64,000 bases of DNA. Source: Cladocopium goreaui (lineage: Eukaryota > Sar > Dinophyceae > Suessiales > Symbiodiniaceae). Shown here piece by piece: positions 56,025-64,000 of this stretch. The notes under the pieces are model-generated. The model had not been told where the DNA came from. It worked only from the letters and a program-made list of their open reading frames with translations, and searched no databases. The stretch is from contig CAMXCT020006758.1 of assembly GCA_947184155.2 (NCBI GenBank), forward strand, positions 235,001-299,000, given 5' to 3'. Position 1 is the first letter of the stretch. Each line of letters begins with the position of its first letter. Made by a program: the position numbers and the translations under genes.

Positions 56025-58117
56025 GTGTAGCTTATCCCAATGCTAACTTGAAGCCATGTTTGATGGTTTCCCCGGCCACAGACTTCTTAGAACGACATCC
56101 AGGTTTGATGTTTTCCACTATATATCACTATATCATGGCTTTGCAGGGAAAAAAATAGTGTTTGCAGAAATGGTCGAATTTTAATGAAATCATTCATGGT
56201 CCCATGGTTTTCTTCCAAACCCATTGGAGGCGGTGACATTGGGTATACCGGTATCGGTTTCAGTTTCTGGTCCCTTGAGGTCACCCCCATCTGTGACCAG
56301 CCGCTGGCATCACTCAGCACGGCTACGGCCTGCACCGATCGGAACACTGGCTGGTTCAAGTCATTAGAGGTACCAATGGGCCCAGATTTTGGCCAGGTTT
56401 AATCATTGTATATCAGTGTGACATATTCAGGTCTATTTTAAACATTCTTAAACCATCTATTTAGGCGGCATAATGTTGACATATTTTGACCCGGCCTGAT
56501 CAAGCATTTGCAGAGTCGCAGTGTTGGGGATCTGATCCGGGCTGGCACCTCGGGAAGATGATCGAAAGGTATCCCGGTATCCCAAAAGCCTTTTTTTCAG
56601 AGACTGGGATCACTGGGATCCCATGCAAAAGGATTGGAAGGCAGCTTGCAGGGAGTTGCGGACCTTTTGGACCTGCCAGAGGGCAAGTTGCAAAGCGCAA
56701 GCTGCAAGTTGCTTGGGTTGAAGCATTGCTTCGGTCTTCAGTCCCCTTTTCTGAGAAATGCCGGCAAGGGAGCCCCAAAACCTACCTGGTTGCTGTACTT
56801 GTTTTAGTCCATCTGTTAATCCCTGGAAGTGGTGCGTGGATTTGCACCTGGTCAGCGGTGCTCTCGTCAGTGCGGAATTTCACCCAACCATCCAGCATCG
56901 AGACCTTAGCCCCGAGACGACACATCAGCATCTACCTGCATCACCAACACAGTTTTTGCCAAAGGAAGTACTGAGTAACTACCGTAACTACCCTTGGGGT
57001 ACGTGCCATAAAATCATCCAACCATATCCAACCCCAAGTGGCTGGGTTTGGTAATCTCAAGCTCCGGGCCACAACTCCTCCCTTTCCGTTGCCCTGACGC
57101 CACCAGGAACCCTCTGTTTTCAAGGCATGGGTCAAGTCATTCGGGCTCCCCTTGGACCGGAGCTATGGATTGCCACAACGCTCAGATTTCTTTTGGTGAT
57201 TATCTATGGTTAATGGGATTATCTATAGTTAATGGGTGATATATCTATAGTTAATGATTCCAGGGTTTGGATTTCCACAGAGAATTTTGTGCCAAGTTAG
57301 GGGGTCGCACCTGGTGAAATAGAATCTGACATAGAACAAAGGTGAAATAAGCATCTGAGCTGAGATGATCCAACGACGCGAAATGATGTGTAGTCTCTCG
57401 CATCCCAGCATCAAAAGCAATGAGCCGTGCACTATGGCCCCTCGGTTGGGTGCAATTCGTTCATATCAACAGAGCAATAACTTCTTCAGGTACTTCTAGT
57501 CATTTTCCCATGTGAATAAACTTATCCCCCCAAAAAAAATGGGTGGAATCCGTCGGATTTGTACATTTCTGGGTTCCAAAAAAAAGGATACCGCTGGTTG
57601 CGATCGGGGTATGGATTGGCAACCTTCCCAGGCTTGTCCACCTTACCGGGAGTCATCTCCTTCTGCAAAGGTCCTTGTCCTCCCAACAACAGCATCCTCA
57701 GTAGCTGACCATAGCTTGGGGGATTCCGACAGTTTTAGTGGCCTCTTCTTCGGTGTGTTTTCTGCGGCCACTCCAATTTGAGCAATAAGAAAACCTCATC
57801 CCATGCGGTCATGAGGCTATGGGTCAATACCTATAGATACCATTTTTAGTGGGATGAACATCCATTTACCAGCTATTTTGGGGTTCACTAGGTACCAGGG
57901 TTTTGACCCATCCCCATGATGGTTGGGTTCATAGCTATTTCCACAATGGGTTTTTAATAGCGCAGCTTTCAATCGGGTACCTCAATAGCCTCCACAAAAC
58001 CAGCCCAGGGCCGAGGGGCTGCAATGGAGTTACTGGGGAGACCAGTTTCAGCCGATACGTGCTCTCCATCTGGCAACCGGTGACCAGACATTTACCATCA
58101 TTACCACAAGAAAACCG
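56025..58117. other. mostly unique DNA, weak exon candidates only
   Basis: A plus-strand stretch at about 56622-56780 (GSLQGVADLLDLPEGKLQSA in one frame) is protein-like but unsupported by clear splice sites. Three imperfect copies of TATCTATAGTTAATGGG lie at 57195-57257. No gene is called. Confidence 0.35.
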
Positions 58118-58119
58118 TT

Positions 58120-58160
58120 ATCCGCCGACCCCTGCCGACAGCAGGGGGAGCGCGTCAGAG
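58120..58160 (+). repeat. GC hairpin module, copy 4
   Basis: TCCGCCGACCCCTGCCGACA, then GCAGGGGGAGCGCGTCAGAG (58121-58160), with the 7-bp stem at 58129-58147. Nearly identical to copy 1, and again followed by AGAAGCAAGAAGCAAGAA repeats and an array of the same family. Confidence 0.8.
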
Positions 58161-58419
58161 GAGGAATTACCAGCAGCAAGGGCCAAGAAGTCATTACAAG
58201 CAGCAAGGGCAAGAAGCAAGAAAACATGAAAGAAGAAGCAAGAAGCAAGAAGCAATTACAGGCAACAAGCGGCAAGAAGCAAGAAACAAGAAGCCAGGAA
58301 GCAACAAGCGGCTGGAAGACAGGTCAGAGAAGCAAGAAACAAGAAGCCAGGAAGCAACAAGCGGCTGGAAGACAGGTCAGAGAGCTAGTTTTCTTGTCGA
58401 TTCAGAAAGCAACGGTAGG

Positions 58420-60032
58420 CACGCGGCTGGAAGACAGGTCAAAGAGCTAGTTTTCTTGTCGATTCAGAAAGCAATGTTAGGCAGGCGGCTGGAAGACAGC
58501 TCAGAGAGCTAGTTTTCTTGTAGGTTGAGAAAGCAACGTTAGGCACTGGGGGCTGTTGCCCGGAGGCTCGGTCCGTCCTTCAGGGCCCTGCTGTTTTGCT
58601 GTGGCGAGGGCGCCGTTTGTGAGCCTTGACGGCTGGAAGAGAGCTAGTTTTTTTGTAGGTTCAGAAAGCAACGTTAGGCACTGGGAGCCGTTGCCCGGAG
58701 GCTCGGTCCGTCCTTCAGGGCCCTGCTGTTTTGCTGTGGCGAGGGCGCAGTTTGTGAGCCTTGACGGCTGGAAGAGAGCTAGTTTGGGAGCCGTTGCCCG
58801 GAGGCTCGGTCCGTCCTTCAGGGCCCTGCTGTTTTGCTGTGGCGAGGGCGCCGTTTGTGAGCCTTGACGGCTGGAAGAGAGCTAGTTTGGGAGCCGTTGC
58901 CCGGAGACTCGGTCCGTCCTTCAGGGCCCTGCTGTTTTGCTGTGGCGAGGCTGCCGTTTGTGAGCCTTGACGGCTGGAAGAGAGCTAGTTTTCTTGTAGG
59001 TTCAGAAAGCGACGTTAAGCAGTGGGAGCCGTTGCCCGGAGGCTCGGTCCGTCCTTCAGGGCCCTGCTGTTTTGCTGTGGCGGAGGCGCCGTTTGTGAGC
59101 CTTGACGGCTGGAAGCGAGCTAGTTTGGGAGCCGTTGCCCGGAGGCTCGGTCCGTCCTTCAGGGCCCTGCTGTTTTGCTGTGGCGAGGGCGCCGTTTGTG
59201 AGCCTTGACAGCTGGAAGAGAGCTAGTTTTCTTGTAGGTTCAGAAAGCGACGTTAGGCAGTGGGAGCCGTTGCCCGGAGGCTCGGTCCGTCCTTCAGGGC
59301 CCTGCTGTTTGGGCGTGGCGGAGGCGCCGTTTGTGAGCCTTGACGGCTGGAAGAGAACTAGTTTGGGAGCCGTTGCCCGGAGGCTCGGTCCGTCCTTCAG
59401 GGCCCTGTTGTTTTGCTGTGGCGAGGGCGCCGTTTGTGAGCCTTGACGGCTGGAAGAGAGCTAGTTTTCTTGTAGGTTCAGAAAGCAACGTTAGGCAGTG
59501 GGAGCGGTTGCCCGGAGGCTCGGTCCGTCCTTCAGGCCCCTGCTGTTTGGGCGTGGCGGAGGCGCCGTTTGTGAGCCTTGACGGCTGGAAGAGAGCTAGT
59601 TTGGGAGCCGTTGCCCGGAGGCTCGGTCCGTCCTTCAGGGCCCTGCTGTTTTGCTGTGGCGAGGGCGCCGTTTGTGAGCCTTGACGGCTGGAAAAGAGCT
59701 AGTTTTCTTGTCGGTTCAGAAGCCCCCAGACTTTCTTCAGGGGAAAGCCGTGCCTGGAGGCGCGTCCGTCCTTCAGGGCCCTGCTGTTTTGGGCTGGCGG
59801 AGGCGCCGTTTGTGAGCCTTGACGGCTGGAAGAGAGCTAGTTGGGGAGCCGTTGCCCGGAGGCTCGGTCCGTCCTTCAGGGCCCTGCTGTTTTGCTGTGG
59901 CGAGGGCGCCGTTTGTGAGCCTTGACGGCTGGAAGAGAGCTAGTTTTCTTGTAGTTTCAGAAAGCAACGTTAGTAACGTTAAGCAGTGGGAGCCGTTGCC
60001 CGGAGGCTCGGTCCGTCCTTCAGGGCCCTGCT
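58420..60032 (+). repeat. 138-bp-family tandem array, family 2, truncated by gap
   Basis: Same family as 40850-43150 but with its own diagnostic variants (GGAAGAGAGCTAG, CCCGGAGGCTCGGTCCG). Long and short units alternate as a 238-bp dimer (phase points 58864, 59102, 59340, 59578). It ends at the N run. Confidence 0.92.
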
Positions 60033-60132
60033 NNNNNNNNNNNNNNNNNNNNNNNNNNNNNNNNNNNNNNNNNNNNNNNNNNNNNNNNNNNNNNNNNNNN
60101 NNNNNNNNNNNNNNNNNNNNNNNNNNNNNNNN
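60033..60132. other. assembly gap (100 N)
   Basis: Exactly 100 N, a conventional placeholder length, between two repeat arrays. True size unknown. Confidence 0.98.
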
Positions 60133-60695
60133 ACATACATACATTACATTACATTACATTACATTACATTACATACATACATTACATTACATACATACAT
60201 ACATAACATACTAACATACATACATACATACATACATTACATTACATTACATTACATTACATTACATTACATTACATTACATTACATACCTACATACGTA
60301 CATACATTACATACATTACATACATTACATACATTACATACATTACATACATTACATACATTACATACATTACATACATTACATACATTACATACATTAC
60401 ATACATTACATACATTACATACATTACATACATTACATACATTACATACTTACATACATACATTACATACATTACATACATTACATACATTACATACATT
60501 ACATACATTACATACATTACATACATTACATACATTACATACATTACATAACATTACATAACATTACATAACATTACATAACATTACATAACATTACATA
60601 ACATTACATACATTACATACATTACATACATTACATACATTACATACATTACATACATTACATACATTACATACATACATACATACATACATACG
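60133..60695. repeat. TACATACAT 9-bp microsatellite
   Basis: Near-perfect TACATACAT units with patches of ACATT and ACATAACATT. Repeating three-residue frames here are artefacts. Confidence 0.95.
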
Positions 60696-61655
60696 TACAA
60701 AGTTGATTTGATGTTTCAAAAAAGAACGGACATGTTCAGAAACCAATGAATGTGTCCTCCTTTGGATATCTGTGTGTCTTTGGCATTTTCTGGAACGGGT
60801 GCTCTATTGAAGGCAGGGCCTTCCCACACGCTCTGTGGACGCCGCTTGTAATCACAAAGTAGCTATACTACTTGATGTGACTTCTTGGCAAGATGCTCAT
60901 GAAATTCACAAAGTTCACAAGACCTTGCTACACAAGCCATCTGTGGCAGGTGCCAGGCCTCCACTTTCCCATTCTGCGCTTCGTAGAAGTCAGAGCCTTC
61001 AGGGGGATCATGGTACGGCAGCTGGAGCTGAATCTATTGGAAATGTCCATCATATCATGCCCTGATGTTCATTGAGAGAGTACCAACTTGCTCAGGAGAT
61101 CCCCCACAACTGTCAAAATCAGCGTTGTTGTTCGCGACATCAGCACTGCAACAAAATCCCCTGTATCTAAGACCAGCATTTCTGGCTTTTAGCAACATCA
61201 GCACGTTCGATTTCGCTGGTGCAATCTCCCCATGCCCCATTTCGCCTCCTCTCCGTCGCGCAATATTGGGGAAAATGCCAGCACACAGCACAGCCTCTCA
61301 AGTGCAACATGGATGAAAAGGTAATCTCGTCGTCATGGATCTCAATATAAATTGCAGCCCAAAGTGAACAGATCAAATACTGGACCAGGGTTTCTGGGTG
61401 CTATAGCTGCTATTGATTGTGTCATGTGTTCTTCCTCAGGGGAACAGAGATTTGTTGCAGTGCTCCAGGAGCGTCCAGATGCGTCCAGGCCGCAGTAAGG
61501 AGTTGGAAGTTGCCACGGTGGCGATTGGCAAAGGAATCTGTCTTATTCTCTTGACACCTGGGAGATGGAACTGGGATGAAAGGTGACTAAAAGGTGACTT
61601 TTCAAAACATCTATAACTGGGAAATATAACTTTACCAGTAAACATCATTTAAAAA
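60696..61655. other. unique DNA, ambiguous coding islands
   Basis: A plus-strand stretch from 60895 to 61075 is open in two frames and protein-like in both. No splice sites could be fixed. No gene is called. Confidence 0.3.
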
Positions 61656-61745
61656 AATATTCACTTCTAGATGACGTCATTAAAGGTATATTTTCATGTT
61701 TAATGATGTTCTGTCGACTGGGAAAGTCATCTAGAAGTGAATATT
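61656..61745. repeat. 20-bp perfect inverted repeat, MITE-like
   Basis: AATATTCACTTCTAGATGAC (61656-61675) and its exact reverse complement (61726-61745) flank a 50-bp loop that contains a weaker inner inverted repeat (TCATTAAA / TTTAATGA). It is non-coding. The TIR-like geometry suggests a small non-autonomous element, but no target duplication was found. Confidence 0.6.
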
Positions 61746-64000
61746 CTTTGACTAAGGGAATCCAAAGTACTTCAAACATCTTCAAACCACCAAGTCTTTA
61801 TACTGGCGGTTTCAACTGTGGTCATTGGGGCGCTGGGAGCACGACTCGGTGTAGAGGCGATTCTGTTGATCCCGGATCAAGCGCATGGTCGTCTGCGGGG
61901 ACTGGGGATATGCGGCACAGGGTGGCAGAGTCGAAAGGTTCAACAGGTGAGAGATGGGCAACTCAAGCCTTCACAGTGTATGTTCACAAGGGTGAGGAGG
62001 AATATGGAAATGTATGGCAATATATGGCAATAATATATGGTTTGGTTTGGTTTGGTATGCCCGGCCCGCACTTCCCCCCTGGGCGAAGCTTGGGGTTCCA
62101 GGGCAATAATATATAGCCTTTGTAAGCATCTCAGGAAGACTGGATTGTTGCATCTTGTTGCACTAGCGTAAAATTGGCATGGTGTTTGTTTGACACAGCC
62201 AAAAAGTGCTCAGAACGCCTGGCTCCTCTTGTTTAGCAAAGAACTTACTGTGAAGAAGAGACTAGTCGCCTGAGCACCAGCTATTCATCTTTCCAGTACC
62301 TTGCGGATGTTTCATGTATCCTTTCACACTAAAGGTGCCCTCCGTTGAGCGTTGTATAATCGAAATCTACTGCAAGACCCAGGGAAACACTGTTGCTTTG
62401 GAGTTGATGAAAGCAGATTCTTGCCAGCGCCACCAAGCCTGGTTCAGTTGCCATCGATCACAGAAGGACTGCCTTAACAATGGGGCACTGCCCTCACGTA
62501 GTTTGCGAGGATAAAACTGGGTCTTGCTTTAAGTCCTGAAGGATCCTGAAGGTAAAGCATATGTCACTCGGATCTTTACTGGCAAAAGTGATGGCTGCAA
62601 TGATTGAATGAGCTGCTAGATATCTTTCTCCCTTTGGGATCCGAAGAAGCTCCTTCACCCTCTGGCGATAATCCCGGTACCCATTGGTACAAGCTGCTGA
62701 TTGCTGGCATCAGTGTACCCTGTGACGGCGTTCAGCAAGCATCCATGATCCTCAGCACAACCATAGGGCCCAGGGCACCAAAAAAAACAAACCATGCGCA
62801 TGGCAAACCAGCTCTTCATCGGTCCATGTCAGCCTTTCCTTCCAATGATGCACAACGCCGTTTCGAGGTGCAGCATTCAGCCTGGGTCTCCCAACCGAGT
62901 TGTGTGGCTTCGCTAAGTTTCGTTTTAACTCTTTCGCCTGGCAGAAATCCATGGTGCTTCAAGTCACCTTGAGACTCCCAAATTGAGAACACAGGCCATC
63001 CCCGTTCATGATGAAATCCCCATCCCGGATCCCCAAAAGTGGCTTTGTCTGAAATTTGGGTGTATCCCCAAGTCCAATGGATGATCATCACTTTCCCAAT
63101 AGACACAGATTTAAAGTCTGATTTACTGTAAATATCTAAATATATTTAAGTAGCCATTTTGAAGATATACACCATGTTCAGACACACCAATATTGCGACA
63201 CATCTCACCTCCATGGCTGGCCTATCGGCCCATTTTAAAGGGCGCGCCTCTTCCCATTCCATGCCAGCCGTCTTCCAAGGCTCTCGGAAGAAGCCTGGTT
63301 CAACCAACTAGGGCAATGGTCCACCATGGCGGGTATGGATCACACCGTTGGGGACCCAAAGATACCCAAAGACTTAGGTTCCAGACTTGACCGCTATGGC
63401 GCCATGACTTTGCAATGATGTCAACGGTGCCCCACATTCGCCACTGTTGAATTTCGAGTTTTTTTCTGTCTAAACAAAGGCTACGGCTAAGGACATGAAA
63501 TCAACCTCACAAAAATTCTGCTCGAAAATCCACCAAAGTTCTGACAGCCTCCGGCGGCGGCCACCACAGAAAGGGCATCATCCAAACAGCCCAGGAGGAT
63601 CGCCTGGTCGCTCTGGGGCTGTGAATTCTGAGGCATCCAGCGAAACCACAAGAATAAAGGATTCGAAATGATAAGTTGAGATAGAGATGTGACTTCACAA
63701 CCATATTTATCCTGTTTAATTTCAATTGTCTTATGAACTGCCAACCTTTTTGTTGAAACTGCGTGTTGCATTCAAGCTTGACATTTCACAAAAATGGTCG
63801 CCCTGAAATCGGTTGAACGCTGCTCCTCTTGAAATTACTGTAAAATCTGTGCCAATCCCCGGAACCGACCCTGGACCATGTTGGAAGCGAGTTGCCCAAA
63901 GCACTGTCTTGGCCAGTCGAGGTGGCAGAGGGGACTTCCTCAGAAGCCGGCAGGAAACCATGGATGTCATGGAAAATATAGGGCCCAAATGTTCCTTTCA
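61746..64000. other. unique DNA, weak exon candidates
   Basis: Minus-strand islands near 63490-63660 (containing LGCLDDALSVVAAAGGCQNF) and 63830-63980 look protein-like, but more than one frame is open and edges are undefined. No gene is called. Confidence 0.3.

Noticed and set aside
58556..60032. Repeated 114-codon frames (MTAGRELVWEPLPGG)
   Set aside because: They recur every 238 bp, which is not a multiple of three, so they overlap in different phases and derive from a stop-poor satellite.
60133..60695. Regularly spaced short repeats considered as CRISPR
   Set aside because: Nine-bp units without unique spacers; a microsatellite in a eukaryotic context.

Overview
The window is eukaryotic nuclear DNA, most likely from a dinoflagellate and possibly a member of the Symbiodiniaceae. 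That assignment is an inference. It rests on short exon-like coding islands separated by intron-like DNA, very heavy tandem and simple repeats, a copia-type retrotransposon with a compact integrase zinc finger, and a CxxC...HxxxC repeat protein of a kind I associate with these algae. No spliced-leader relic, rRNA, tRNA or CRISPR array was seen. One 100-base run of N (60033-60132) marks an assembly gap.

Layout. 1-8.3 kb holds mostly minus-strand exon fragments, including a probable multi-exon membrane protein (5543-8250), and the first copy of a small TA-flanked MITE; the second copy lies at 8944-9061. 9605-17192 is a complete, apparently young LTR retrotransposon of the Ty1/copia type on the minus strand. 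It has 193-bp LTRs differing at 2 sites, a GATAC target duplication, a primer binding site, an intact 1830-residue Gag-Pol and an extra open frame downstream of pol. 17.7-18.5 kb has more minus-strand exons. 21.9-25.5 kb is a triplicated pyrimidine-rich satellite. 26.2-34.6 kb is a diverged long-unit tandem repeat.

The most interesting feature lies inside that tandem repeat. A 3.95-kb AT-rich insertion (30144-34093) has a 6-bp TCTTAT duplication at its ends and a paralogous empty site at 27455-27460. Its ends carry self-complementary repeats. It contains broken genes for a divergent family B-like DNA polymerase, a superfamily 1 helicase and a zinc-ribbon/coiled-coil segment, followed by a perfect hairpin. 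I read it as the decayed or deleted remains of a self-replicating (virus-like or Polinton-like) DNA element.

34.6-38.5 kb is a large strand-switching satellite. Three further tandem arrays (40.9-43.15, 51.1-55.0 and 58.4-60.0 kb) are each preceded by the same GC hairpin module (CCGCCGACCCCTGC). A zinc-binding repeat protein (54996-55640, minus) sits next to the middle array. 43-50 kb is C-rich on the plus strand, with microsatellites and minisatellites and no convincing gene. 60.7-64 kb is mostly unique DNA with one inverted repeat and ambiguous coding islands.

No operon-like organisation is visible. The working units are mobile elements (copia, the polymerase/helicase element, MITEs) set in satellites and fragmentary host exons. 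Many long open frames in the arrays are by-products of repeat units lacking stop codons and are not called as genes.
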